A stretch of 64,000 nucleotides of DNA from Charina bottae (GCA_023362775.1 JALMGJ010000018.1:682001-746000), one strand, 5' to 3'; positions 44,245 through 54,790 are shown, counted from the stretch's first letter. Numbers and translations are program-made. Notes: a model not told the origin generated them from the letters alone.

Positions 44245-47200
44245 GTTGTTGTTGTTGTTGTTGTTCAGTCGTTCAGTCGTGTCCGACTCTTCGTGACCTC
44301 ACGGACCATAGCACGCCAGGCCTTCCTGTCCTCCACTGTCTCTCGGAGTTTACTCAAATTCATGTTCATTACATTGGTGATGCTATCTAACCATCTCATC
44401 CTCTGCCGTCCCCTTCTCCTTTTGCCCTCAGTCTTTCCCAGCATCAGGGTCTTTTCCAGTGAGTCCTCTCTTCTCATTAGGTGGCCAAAGTATTTGAGCT
44501 TCAGCTTCAGCATCTGTCCTTCCAATGAGCAGTCAGGGTTGATTTCCTTTAGGATTGACTGGTTTGACCTCCTTGCAGTCCAAGGGACTCTCAAGAGTCT
44601 TCTCCAGCACCACAGCTCGAAAGCATCAATTCTTCGGCGCTCAGCCTTCCTTATGGTCCAACTCTCACAGCCATACATTGCTACTGGAAAAACCATAGCT
44701 TTAACTATACGGACCTTTGTCGGCAAGGTGATGTCTCTGCTTTTTAATATGCTGTCTAGGTTTGCCATAGCTTTCCTTCCAAGGAGCAAGCGTCTTTTAA
44801 TTTCATGGCTGCAGTCACCGTCTGCGGTGATCTTGGAGCCCAAGAAAATAAAATCTGTCACTGCTTCCATTTCTTCCCCTTCTATTTGCCAGGAAGTGAT
44901 GGGACCAGATGCCATGATCTGGGTTTTTTTAATGTTGAGTTTCAAGCCAGCTTTTGCACTCTCCTCTTTCACCCTCATCAAGAGGCTCTTTAGTTCCTCT
45001 TCACTTTCTGCCATTAGGGTGGTATCGTCTGCATATCTGAGGTTGTTGATATTTTTCCCGGCAATCTTAACTCCGGCTTGTGATTCATCCAGCCCGGCAT
45101 TTCTCATGATGTACTCTGCATATAAGTTAAATAAGCAGGGTGATAATATACAGCCTTGTCGTACTCCTTTCCCAATTTTGAACCAGTTGGTTGTTCCATG
45201 TCCGGTTCTAACTGTTGCTTCTTGACCCACATACAGGTTTCTCAGGAGACAGGTAAGGTGGTCTGGTACTCCCATCTCTTTAAGAATTTGCCACAGTTTG
45301 TTGTGATCCACACAATCAAAGGCTTTAGCGTAGTCAATGAAGCAGAAGTAGATGTTTTTCTGGAACTCTCTTGCTTTTTCCATGATCCAGCGAATGTTGG
45401 CAATCTGATCTCTAGTTCCTCTGCCTCTTCGAAACCCAGCTTGCACTTCTGGTAGTTCTCGGTTCACATGCTGCTGAAGCCTAGCTTGTAGGATTTTGAG
45501 CATAACCTTGCTGGCATGTGAAATGAGCGCAATTGTACGGTAGTTTGAACATTCTTTGGCATTGCCTTTCTTTGGAATTGGAACGTAAACTGACCTTTTC
45601 CAATCCTGTGGCCACTGTTGAGTTTTCCAAATTTGTTGGCATATTGAGTGCAGCACTTTAACAGCATCATCTTTTAGGATTTTAAATAGCTCAGCTGGGA
45701 TACTGTCTTCTCCGCTAGCTTTGTTGTTAGTAATGCTTCCTAAGGCCCACTTGACTTTACTCTCTAGGATGTCCGGCTCAAGGTCAGTGACCACACCATC
45801 ATATTTATCAGGGATATTAAGATCTTTCTTGTATAGTTCTTCTGTGTATTCTTGCCACCTCTTCTTAATCTCTTCTGCTTCTGTTAGGTCCCTGCCTTTT
45901 TTGTCCTTTATCATGCCCATCTTTGCACAAAACGTTCCCTTGATATCTCCGATTTTCTTGAAGAGATCTCTAGTCTTCCCCATTCTATTGTTTTCCTCAA
46001 TTTCTTTGCATTGTTCATTTAAGAAGGCCTTCTTATCTCTCCTTGCTATTCTCTGGAATTCTGCATTCAGTTGTTTATATCTTTCCCTTTCTCCCTTGCC
46101 TTTTGCTTCCCTTCTTTCCTCAGCTATTTGTAAAGCCTCATCAGTCAGCCACTTTGCTTTCTTGCATTTCTTTTTCTTTGGGATGGTTTTAGCTGCTGCC
46201 TCCTGTACAATGTTACGAACCTCCATCCATAGTTCTTCAGGCACTCTGTCTACCAGATCTAATCTTTTAAATCTATTCCTCACCTCCACTGTATATTCAT
46301 AAGGGATATGATTTAGGTCATACCTGATTGGTCTAGTGGTTTTCTCTACGTTCTTCAATTTAAGCCTAAATTTTGCAATAAGAAGCTCATGATCTGAGCC
46401 ACAGTCAGCTCCAGATCTTGTTTTTGCTGATTGTATAGAGCTTCTCCATCTTTGGCTGCAAAGTATATAATCAATCTGATTTCGATATTGACCATCTGGT
46501 GATGTCCATGTGTAGAGTCGTCTCTTGTGTTGTTGGAAAAGAGTGTTTGCTATGACCAGCGTGTTCTCTTGACAAAACTCTATTAGCCTTTGCCCTGCTT
46601 CATTTTGTACTCCGAGGCCGAACTTGCCTGTTATTCCGGTTATTTTTTGACTTCCTACCTTAGCATTCCAGTCCCCTATGATGAAAAGGACATCTTTTTT
46701 TGGTGTTAGTTCTAGAAGGTGTTGTAGGTCTTCATAGAACCGGTCAACTTCAGCTTCTTTGGCATCAGTGGTTGGGGCATAGACTTGGATCACTGTGATG
46801 TTGAATGGTTTGCCTTGGATTCGAACTGAAAGCATTCTGTCGTTTTTGAGGTTGTACCCCAGTACTGCCTTTCCCACTCTTTTATTGACTATGAGAGCTA
46901 CTCCATTTCTTCTAAGGGATTCTTGCCCACAGTAGTATATATAATGGTCTCCTGAATTAAATTCGCCCATTCCTGTCCATTTTAGTTCGCTGATTCCCAA
47001 TATGTCGATGTTCAATCTTGTCATCTCATGTTTGACCACATCCAGCTTACCTTGATTCATAGTTCTTACATTCCAGGTTCCTATGCAATATTGTTCTTTA
47101 CAGCATCGGACTTTCCTTCCACTTCCAGACACATCCACAACTGAGCGTCCTTTCGGCTTTGGCCCAGCCGTTTCACACTTTCTGGAGCTACTCGGAATTG

Positions 47201-47475
47201 CCCTCCGCTCTTCCCCAGTAGCATTTTGGACACCTTCCGACCTGAGGGGCTCATCTTCCGGCGTCATATCTTTTAGCCTTTTGATACTGTCCATGGGTTT
47301 TCTTGGCAAGGATACTGGAGTGGTTTGCCATTCCCTCCTCCAGTGGACCACGTTTTGTCAGAACTCTCCATCATGACCTGTTCTTCTTGACCTGACTTCA
47401 TTGAGTTACGCAAGCCCCTTCGCCACGACAAGGCACTTATGAGTATCAGAAGACAAAGGAGTAATACGATCGATA
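44245..47475 (-). mobile_element. BovB (RTE) LINE, apparently full length
   Basis: Its 3' end on the minus strand is cgactgaacgactgaac followed by (caa)n, i.e. (gtt)n at 44245-44265 on the plus strand. The tail shares tcagtcgtgtccgactct with the Sauria SINEs. The 5' boundary, near where L2-like sequence begins at 47478, is approximate. No clear target duplication was found. Confidence 0.9.
44265..47351 (-). CDS. BovB ORF: endonuclease-reverse transcriptase, intact
   Basis: 1028 codons without stop or frameshift. Residues about 85-330 are an APE-like endonuclease with N94 (GTWNVRT), E122 (SELKW), D227 and N229 (GDWNAKVG), and D320-H321 (GSDHELL). Residues about 540-860 are the reverse transcriptase with FIDYAKAFDCVDH (D673), GVRQGCILSP and the catalytic Y773-A-D-D776. 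A C-terminal helical region with WCWRRLLRVPW ends right at the LINE tail. All catalytic residues I can check are present, so the protein could be functional: it would nick target DNA and prime reverse transcription of its own RNA and of SINE RNAs with the same tail. The true start could be further upstream; a minus-strand frame at 47488-47273 covers the 5' region. Confidence 0.93.
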   Translation of the reverse strand: MVHWRREWQTTPVSLPRKPMDSIKRLKDMTPEDEPLRSEGVQNATGEERRAIPSSSRKCETAGPKPKGRSVVDVSGSGRKVRCCKEQYCIGTWNVRTMNQGKLDVVKHEMTRLNIDILGISELKWTGMGEFNSGDHYIYYCGQESLRRNGVALIVNKRVGKAVLGYNLKNDRMLSVRIQGKPFNITVIQVYAPTTDAKEAEVDRFYEDLQHLLELTPKKDVLFIIGDWNAKVGSQKITGITGKFGLGVQNEAGQRLIEFCQENTLVIANTLFQQHKRRLYTWTSPDGQYRNQIDYILCSQRWRSSIQSAKTRSGADCGSDHELLIAKFRLKLKNVEKTTRPIRYDLNHIPYEYTVEVRNRFKRLDLVDRVPEELWMEVRNIVQEAAAKTIPKKKKCKKAKWLTDEALQIAEERREAKGKGERERYKQLNAEFQRIARRDKKAFLNEQCKEIEENNRMGKTRDLFKKIGDIKGTFCAKMGMIKDKKGRDLTEAEEIKKRWQEYTEELYKKDLNIPDKYDGVVTDLEPDILESKVKWALGSITNNKASGEDSIPAELFKILKDDAVKVLHSICQQIWKTQQWPQDWKRSVYVPIPKKGNAKECSNYRTIALISHASKVMLKILQARLQQHVNRELPEVQAGFRRGRGTRDQIANIRWIMEKAREFQKNIYFCFIDYAKAFDCVDHNKLWQILKEMGVPDHLTCLLRNLYVGQEATVRTGHGTTNWFKIGKGVRQGCILSPCLFNLYAEYIMRNAGLDESQAGVKIAGKNINNLRYADDTTLMAESEEELKSLLMRVKEESAKAGLKLNIKKTQIMASGPITSWQIEGEEMEAVTDFIFLGSKITADGDCSHEIKRRLLLGRKAMANLDSILKSRDITLPTKVRIVKAMVFPVAMYGCESWTIRKAERRRIDAFELWCWRRLLRVPWTARRSNQSILKEINPDCSLEGQMLKLKLKYFGHLMRREDSLEKTLMLGKTEGKRRRGRQRMRWLDSITNVMNMNLSKLRETVEDRKAWRAMVREVTKSRTRLND

Positions 47476-47477
47476 CT

Positions 47478-47645
47478 ACGGTCCCCAATCCATCTTGGAT
47501 TCATGTAATTTATTATTGTATGTATTTTAGATGATGTTTTTGTATAGTTTTTAAACTTTCAATTGTTGTAACCCGCCCAGAGTCCCTTGCAAGGGAGATG
47601 GGCGGGGAATAAATTGAAATAATAAATAAATAAAAATAAATAAGG
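47478..47645 (+). mobile_element. L2/CR1-type LINE 3' tail
   Basis: ccccaatccatcttggattc, then aacccgcccagagtcccttg and gggagatgggcggggaataa, ending in (aaat)n. It abuts the 5' end of BovB. Confidence 0.8.
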
Positions 47646-49847
47646 AGAACTGAGGCTGTAGCATCTGGTGGTAGAAATCCATTTTCAAATGAAAAAAAGA
47701 TGTGGAAATATTTATCAGAGCTACACTATAGGGCTGATAAATATTTGTGATTTGTATTCACTGGGCATTTTTAATCTTTTTTGTTTTTCTGATGATACAA
47801 CAATTCCATCTCAACCCAAATATTTCTGAAAATACACCGGATCCGATAGCACTAAATGATATCTGAAGGACATTCTTTGTTGGAACAAGCTTTCTTTTTT
47901 CCTTCCAAGGAAAGGCAGGTTTTCAGTCTATTTTAAACATTCTCCAAAAAGAGGACCAGGAACTTGTCTGCCAACAACTCGGCTATTTGTTGCTTGATTT
48001 AATTTTTTTGTTGTTTTCCTGTTTCCAAGGGTTGGCCATGCAGTGAAAACAAACACACAAAAAGGGATCTTAATTCTTAATTATAGGATAAGGTATTGTG
48101 GCTTGTAGTTCACCAAATGCAGTAAGTGCTGAGCTTGTATTTCTTTTCCTGTTGACTCTCCCCCCGTCCCCCTGCCCCCATTAAAAAGATATAGGGACCC
48201 TCACCCTGCATCTAAAAGAATGAGTTGTATTCCATGAGAGCCCATGCCATAGTCAATGTCTGAGGCTTCAAAATGCCACAAGACTTATTTCTGGGAGCTA
48301 ACATGATAGGTAGCACCCGACTTACTCCTTTGCTTAGGATACCGACATCATCCCTAGGATTTCTGAAAGGAGAATCCTCAGATAAGGACCTTAAGAGATG
48401 GATTTCATGACTGCTGAAGAAGAACAAAGACAGGGTCCAGGGACCAAAGAAGAGAAGAAGGGGTCTCAGCCAGCCACAGGATGCTTTCAAAACCCGAGTC
48501 CCTCTAACAGCAGCTGCTTGATCTTCCTTCCCTCTTACAACTGAGGAGCTGAGAATATGCCTTGCTGGGGTGGTGGTGGTGGCAAAACTCTGAATTTATG
48601 GGGAAGGCCTTTCCAGCAGCCTAACTTTGCTCTGGGAGGGAGATGCTATCTGTGCAACGGAGCGGCCACGTTCACCAGCATTTCACATCTGGCTCCAAAT
48701 GGCAACCCTTGGGCTTCTGGCGCAAAACAAGCTCGATTCCGCAACCCTGGTGCCGCCCCTGTCCAGAATAAGGTATCGATTCCAGATCGTTTAAGATCCC
48801 AGCATTCTTCTTTAGCAGAAGTGGCGCAAAAGAGACAGTAACAGATTTCCAAGCCCCCCCAAAAGTACAAAACAAGAATGTCTGACAAACGTTTTCCAGA
48901 ACCAGCAGATATGCAATCATGCTTTGTCTGCAAAGACTGGGTGGCACGCCATGCAAATCTAAGTTGTTGCTGGTTCATGTTAATTTATGGGTCTGGATTT
49001 CTATTTCACCTTTTGTTCCAGAAAGGACTCCAAAGTCACTTAACTTCAAAATAAATAAAATTAAATTACGTGGGCTGTCTTCTGATCCAAGTGGCATTTT
49101 CCAGCCCTAACCCCATTCTGAGTCACGACGGGATTCACTGATGTTCATGCCACTGCCATCACTCTCCCCTCCCAGTTGGTGGACTCGGTCTGCCTAACAG
49201 AGCCGTGTCCAAAGAGCAAGCAAGGGGTAGCAGGTGCCCTCCTCCCCCCCCCATTATTTCCCCTTCTCCTTTCTTCCCACCGTCCACCTCGTTGAGCCTG
49301 GGCAGCGAAGTTTCAAGCAACACATTATTGTGGCAGCATGGCTTAAATTAATTATTTATAGATGTCTGCAATTTTAAAGGAAACGTATTCGCTCGTTCTC
49401 TATCCCAGAACAAGAGGGGTTGGGCGGGGTTTGTCCTCACTGCAAATCTTAGCTGGCCTAGATCTGGCCTCTCTTCCCACCCCAATCTTTCATGACTTGG
49501 ACACAAGAAAAAAACTAAGAAGGTCTAGCAAAACCTAGAAAGCAGGGATTGCCAAGAGGAATTTGGGCCATTTACTAAATAATTTTGAGAGTGTCGGTGA
49601 AGTAATCTTTGGCAATTATCAAGCTTTTAAAAAATAAAACATCTCAAAGAAAAGCAAATTTGCATTCACTTTCCACAGAAAAAGATAGGTCAGCTAAAAT
49701 CCATGAACGGTATTCGCTTTGCTCTCAAAGGCATTGAAAAAAGGTCATCTGAAGAAAGTTGCAGACAGATTTACTTCTCACCCCTGTGGATATATTAATA
49801 AGAGAAATAAAGCGATAATATTAATTACCATGCCACTATCAATGTAC
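47646..49847. other. Unassigned sequence
   Basis: I see no gene. Short (ggt)n at 48571-48582 and C-run near 49241-49251. AT-rich around 49330-49850. Confidence 0.4.
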
Positions 49848-50078
49848 AGAGAGCCAGTTTGGTGTTGTGGTTAAGGCACCAGGCTAGAAACCAGGAGACG
49901 GTGAGTTCTAGTCCTGCCTTGGGCACGAAGCCAGCTGGGTGACCCTGGGCCTGTCACTCTCTCTCAGCCCTAGGAAGGAGGCAATGGCAAGCCACTTCTG
50001 AAAATCTTGCCAAGAAAACTGCAGGGACTTGTTCAGGCGGTCGCCAAGAATCGAACACGAGTGACCAGATTAAAAAAA
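49848..50078 (+). mobile_element. tRNA-derived SINE (second family), first of a tandem pair
   Basis: agccagtttggtgttgtggt head, gttctagtcctgccttgggc, and the end ggcggtcgccaagaatcgaa then a(n). Its right flank repeats the left flank (tcaatgtaca at about 49838, tcattgtaca at about 50079). Confidence 0.85.
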
Positions 50079-50087
50079 AATCATTGT

Positions 50088-50320
50088 ACAGAGCCAGTTT
50101 GGTCTAGTGGTTAACGGTACTAGACAGTTAATGCCGGGAGACCCTGAGTTCTAGTCCTGCCTTAGGCATGAGGCCAGACGTTGGGCCAGTCCCTCTCTCT
50201 CAGCCCCAGGAAGGAGAAGGCCAGGGCAAGACACTTCTGAAAATGCTGCCAAGAAAACTGCATGGACTTTTCCAGGCAGTTGCCAGGAGTCAAGACTGAC
50301 TTGAAAATGTAAAAAAAAAG
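50088..50320 (+). mobile_element. tRNA-derived SINE (second family), second of a tandem pair
   Basis: Starts cagagccagtttggtctagt, has tagtcctgccttaggcatga, and ends agtcaagactgacttgaaaa with a(9). It lies directly behind the previous SINE and differs from it at many positions. Confidence 0.83.
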
Positions 50321-51021
50321 TGCATAATATACAAAAGCATCCTTGCTTTCCCAGTTATGCTTTCTGCAACCTGCCTGCCTACTCCAATAGCCATTCTCAA
50401 GGTGCCGTTGCTATGGAACCAGGCAGCATCTGGACTTCAAGAGAACCTCCAGTGATGAGCCATTTTAGAGTATGACCTTGGATCAATGGATTATGGGTTG
50501 GAAATGTTTTTCACAAGTGGTTTCAGAAGCCCCTGACAGAGTGAAAAACATGGCTGCCAACTGCAGTGTTGATGCACAAAATTAGTTGGATCTAGGCTAT
50601 AGGAAAAAGTAGACCTCTTTGGAAAAGCTGGCTGATTCCACAGGCGGTTCTTCTAGCTTGACTTGTTTAACTGTTTTTGGTAACTGGGTTAGAATGAAAG
50701 TATTGAAGCAGACATTTTCCCTCCCTCCCTCCCTTTCTTCTACACCAAAAAGCAGCACTTATATTGAGGAAGCTATGCAAATTCAGAGTTGTGCTGTTGA
50801 AGCAGATTTGTCTATGAAGGTTCTCAGTCATCCAGGTGGAATTGTCTGTAGCTTGAATCATGTCAACTGGATTTCTATTTTCTTAATGGAAACGTTTCGC
50901 TCCTTATCCAAGGGGCTTCTTCAGTCTGAGCAAAGTTGGTAAGGGAATCCTAAATATGTTCCTAGGTAGCTGTGTGACCTTACACCTGGGGCTAGGTCAT
51001 GGTTATATTGAGATGTAATTT

Positions 51022-52116
51022 TTAAGTCCTTTTATCATCTAATGGAGGGTCGTTAAAAACACCATGCTGCTGTTGAGCTTCTGAAATGGTCTTAATCTTC
51101 CTAGGCACAGAAGACAACACGGGGAGGAAGATGGGGGAGAGTTTGTGCCTGAGGCCCCCACCTCTATTCAAGGAAGGATTTTCCAAGTTGGCATAAATGG
51201 ATTCCTTGACCCCTCTCTCAAACCACCTATCTTCTCTGTCTAAAATGTGAACATTAATGTCCTCAAATGAGTGTCCTTTTTCTTTTAGATGAAGATAAAC
51301 TGCTGACTCTGGTCCTGTGGTGTTATTTCTCCTGTGTTGTGCCATCCTCCTGTACATAGGTTGTTTGGTTTCTCCAATGTAGAGTTCAGAGCACTCCTCA
51401 CTGCACTGGATTGCATAAACTACATTGCTTTTCTTATGTTTTGGAGTTTGATCTTTGGGGTGTACAAGCCTCTGTCTCAGTGTGTTGGTGGGTTTGAAAT
51501 ATACAGGTATGTGGTGTTTGCCAAATATCCGTTTTATCTTTTCAGACACGCCAGCCATGTAGGGAATGACCAGGTTCTTTCGTTTACTCTGAGTCTCAGC
51601 CCTATCTGTCGCTGTTTTAGGTCTGGTAGATTTAGATTTGGTGAAGGCCCAATTTGGATATCCACAGGCCTTCAGGGCTGTTCTCAGGTGCTGATTTTCA
51701 TTCTTTTTGGAATCCATGGAGGTGGGGATGGTTTCTGCTCTGTGTGACAATGTCCTGATGACTCCTAGTTTGTGCTGCAGTGGATGTTGGGAGTCAAACA
51801 TCAGATATTGATCTGTGTGTGTGGGTTTCCTGTAGATCCCTATTTCTAGCTTGCCACCGGTCCCAATGAGGACTTCACAGTCTAGGAATGCCAGTCTGTT
51901 GTCCTTGGTGTCTTCTCTGGTGAAGCTAATGTTGGCATCTATAGTGTTTATATGGTCCGTGAAGGCCTGTACTTCCTGGGCCTTGATTTTGACCCAGGTG
52001 TCATCCACATACCTAAACCAGTGGGTGGGCACCGTTCCCTGGAATGTGTTGAGTGCTTTCTTCTCCACTTCTTCCATGTATAAATTGGCCACAATGGGTG
52101 ACACAGGAGAACCCAT
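51022..52116 (-). CDS. Penelope-like RT/GIY-YIG endonuclease, N-terminally truncated (left arm)
   Basis: 364 codons from the first methionine, with the frame open further upstream toward the palindrome centre. Residues 1-120 are the RT C-terminal part with MGSPVSPIVANLYME and the catalytic Y36-V-D-D39 (FRYVDD). Residues about 228-325 are a GIY-YIG nuclease: VVYAIQC, ELYIGET, R257/H261 in YRRMAQHRR, E305 and N313 in KESIYANLENPSLNRG. C238/C242 and H276/H282 can form the zinc-binding CCHH motif typical of Penelope-like proteins. The N-terminal half of the RT is missing because the arm ends at the palindrome centre, so it should not transpose by itself. Confidence 0.92.
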   Translation of the reverse strand: MGSPVSPIVANLYMEEVEKKALNTFQGTVPTHWFRYVDDTWVKIKAQEVQAFTDHINTIDANISFTREDTKDNRLAFLDCEVLIGTGGKLEIGIYRKPTHTDQYLMFDSQHPLQHKLGVIRTLSHRAETIPTSMDSKKNENQHLRTALKACGYPNWAFTKSKSTRPKTATDRAETQSKRKNLVIPYMAGVSEKIKRIFGKHHIPVYFKPTNTLRQRLVHPKDQTPKHKKSNVVYAIQCSEECSELYIGETKQPMYRRMAQHRRNNTTGPESAVYLHLKEKGHSFEDINVHILDREDRWFERGVKESIYANLENPSLNRGGGLRHKLSPIFLPVLSSVPRKIKTISEAQQQHGVFNDPPLDDKRT

Positions 52117-52436
52117 GGCACAGCCGTGTTTTTGTCTGTAAAAGTCACCTCTGTATGTGAAATAAGTGGTGTTAAGACACAGGTCCAGAAGATGGCAGAT
52201 CTGGTTTGGGTTGAGATGGCTTCTCCTTTCCAGGGTGCTGTCCTCTTCTAGTCTCTTCCTGACAGCGGATAGATCATGCTCTATCCGCTGTCAGGAAGAG
52301 ACTAGAAGAGGACAGCACCCTGGAAAGGAGAAGCCATCTCAACCCAAACCAGATCTGCCATCTTCTGGACCTGTGTCTTAACACCACTTATTTCACATAC
52401 AGAGGTGACTTTTACAGACAAAAACACGGCTGTGCC

Positions 52437-53531
52437 ATGGGTTCTCCTGTGTCACCCATTGTGGCCAATTTATACATGGAAGAAGTGGAGAAGAAAGCAC
52501 TCAACACATTCCAGGGAACGGTGCCCACCCACTGGTTTAGGTATGTGGATGACACCTGGGTCAAAATCAAGGCCCAGGAAGTACAGGCCTTCACGGACCA
52601 TATAAACACTATAGATGCCAACATTAGCTTCACCAGAGAAGACACCAAGGACAACAGACTGGCATTCCTAGACTGTGAAGTCCTCATTGGGACCGGTGGC
52701 AAGCTAGAAATAGGGATCTACAGGAAACCCACACACACAGATCAATATCTGATGTTTGACTCCCAACATCCACTGCAGCACAAACTAGGAGTCATCAGGA
52801 CATTGTCACACAGAGCAGAAACCATCCCCACCTCCATGGATTCCAAAAAGAATGAAAATCAGCACCTGAGAACAGCCCTGAAGGCCTGTGGATATCCAAA
52901 TTGGGCCTTCACCAAATCTAAATCTACCAGACCTAAAACAGCGACAGATAGGGCTGAGACTCAGAGTAAACGAAAGAACCTGGTCATTCCCTACATGGCT
53001 GGCGTGTCTGAAAAGATAAAACGGATATTTGGCAAACACCACATACCTGTATATTTCAAACCCACCAACACACTGAGACAGAGGCTTGTACACCCCAAAG
53101 ATCAAACTCCAAAACATAAGAAAAGCAATGTAGTTTATGCAATCCAGTGCAGTGAGGAGTGCTCTGAACTCTACATTGGAGAAACCAAACAACCTATGTA
53201 CAGGAGGATGGCACAACACAGGAGAAATAACACCACAGGACCAGAGTCAGCAGTTTATCTTCATCTAAAAGAAAAAGGACACTCATTTGAGGACATTAAT
53301 GTTCACATTTTAGACAGAGAAGATAGGTGGTTTGAGAGAGGGGTCAAGGAATCCATTTATGCCAACTTGGAAAATCCTTCCTTGAATAGAGGTGGGGGCC
53401 TCAGGCACAAACTCTCCCCCATCTTCCTCCCCGTGTTGTCTTCTGTGCCTAGGAAGATTAAGACCATTTCAGAAGCTCAACAGCAGCATGGTGTTTTTAA
53501 CGACCCTCCATTAGATGATAAAAGGACTTAA
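52437..53531 (+). CDS. Penelope-like RT/GIY-YIG endonuclease, N-terminally truncated (right arm)
   Basis: Mirror copy of the left-arm protein: the 364 residues are identical and the coordinates reflect exactly about 52276.5. The same YVDD box and GIY-YIG residues are intact. Upstream the frame is open from the centre and reads RKRLEEDSTLERRSHLNPNQ before the first methionine, again showing that this is the C-terminal portion of a longer RT. Read through both arms, an RNA from this locus would fold into one long hairpin. Confidence 0.92.
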   Translation: MGSPVSPIVANLYMEEVEKKALNTFQGTVPTHWFRYVDDTWVKIKAQEVQAFTDHINTIDANISFTREDTKDNRLAFLDCEVLIGTGGKLEIGIYRKPTHTDQYLMFDSQHPLQHKLGVIRTLSHRAETIPTSMDSKKNENQHLRTALKACGYPNWAFTKSKSTRPKTATDRAETQSKRKNLVIPYMAGVSEKIKRIFGKHHIPVYFKPTNTLRQRLVHPKDQTPKHKKSNVVYAIQCSEECSELYIGETKQPMYRRMAQHRRNNTTGPESAVYLHLKEKGHSFEDINVHILDREDRWFERGVKESIYANLENPSLNRGGGLRHKLSPIFLPVLSSVPRKIKTISEAQQQHGVFNDPPLDDKRT

Positions 53532-53724
53532 AAATTACATCTCAATATAACCATGACCTAGCCCCAGGTGTAAGGTCACACAGCTACCTAGGAACATATT
53601 TAGGATTCCCTTACCAACTTTGCTCAGACTGAAGAAGCCCCTTGGATAAGGAGCGAAACGTTTCCATTAAGAAAATAGAAATCCAGTTGACATGATTCAA
53701 GCTACAGACTGTTGAAGCAGATTG

Positions 53725-54555
53725 TTTTCCCATTTTAATTAGTTGGCATTTCACATCTAACACTTATAAGAAAACATTGACTACAAGAAAGCATTTTTAC
53801 ATACGCCATCATTCATTCATTCATAGCTTTTCATTGACATAAGCTGGTTTATGTCAGCACTCGTGACTGGGACAATAGAAATATATAATTCCGAGATACA
53901 CAGTGCCAGGCAATCTCTCTGCTCCCTTTCCTTCATCTGAATCCATTCAACAATATAAACTACTGGGAATGTTCATTTTAGTAAAACAATGACAAGCCAC
54001 TGAGCTAAGTCATCCTGCAGTTTCTGTAGCGCTAAAGTAGGGGGGAAAGCTAGATTCTAATGAAGTGCAGAGCAGATACTCGAGAGTGCTTCAATTGTTC
54101 CGGAAACACTATTTGATGACACACTGACTGTGTGTGCACAACATACTAACCAATAGATAACTGGACTGTTGTTGGGATGACTAAGGCAGTGTTCTGCTTT
54201 AGAGCAGTAACATAGACCCGAATGACATAGCTGGATATGCAAAATACACTAAGCCAAAATGAAATTATGTTATTTGTAGTTGGGTGTGCTGCCTGAATCC
54301 CTCCACCAGTAGAATTCTCCTGACCCTCAGCTCCTTTGAACGCTCAATACAAGGTTGTGTTTATATATCATGTGACTTTATTTGACAGTTCATGTAATTC
54401 TATTGATTGATCTTGCTGGGAATTACAGACTGTGTAGAAACCAACCACGTTGTTTGGGAAAATATAAGATATAATGTCTTCTCCGAATGAAGCAACTTTC
54501 TTTTTGAAAGAGAGAAACGGAGATGTGCCCGAGGATGAGTTTAGGGTCCCACTCC
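53725..54555. other. Unassigned sequence
   Basis: (attc)n-like short run at 53810-53823. No gene or named repeat seen. Confidence 0.4.
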
Positions 54556-54559
54556 AATG

Positions 54560-54790
54560 CTATATGTCCAGCTCAGGTGACACATCTAGCCAACCTCGTC
54601 TGACTTAAGAGGAACAGGGTCTGAAGTAGTTAGTATTTTGATGGGACACAACCAGAAAATCCCAGTGGTGGACTGGGAAATCGAAACACACTGGAAGAAA
54701 GCAATGGCAAACTGCTTCTCTATTACTGCCAAGAAACTACATGGATGAAATCAGTAGAGTCAAACTTAACCTGGAAGAGATTTTACTCTA
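54560..54790 (+). mobile_element. 5S rRNA-derived SINE, first of a pair
   Basis: Collinear with 5S rRNA: caacctcgtctgacttaaga, gaacagggtctgaagtagtt, agtattttgatgggacacaa, ccagaaaatcccagtggt. These match the 5S order CTCGTCTGATC, AGCAGGGTCGGGC, GTTAGTACTTGGATGGGAGACC and GGGAATACC. The 3' part (caatggcaaactgcttctct, ctgccaagaaactacatgga) is of the kind seen in RTE-mobilised 5S SINEs of squamates. Confidence 0.82.

Larger units (their letters stand above)
50811..53709. mobile_element. Palindromic Penelope-like retroelement, 2.9 kb
   Basis: Two 1429-bp inverted arms (50844-52272 and 52281-53709) surround an 8-base centre (atcatgct, 52273-52280). The two ORFs sit at exact mirror positions and encode identical 364-residue proteins, so no indel separates the arms across that span. 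The left side carries an extra 33 nt (50811-50843). A 14-15-bp duplication (tgttgaagcagatt) flanks it at 50795-50810 and 53710-53724, so the palindrome entered as one unit. Confidence 0.93.

Noticed and set aside
44293..46302. Plus-strand ORFs of 193-310 residues opposite BovB
   Set aside because: Shadows of the intact minus-strand BovB ORF, which carries all the recognisable domains.
50795..53724. The palindrome as two independent opposite insertions
   Set aside because: Only one target duplication pair flanks the whole, the arms are identical, and the centre has just 8 unpaired bases.
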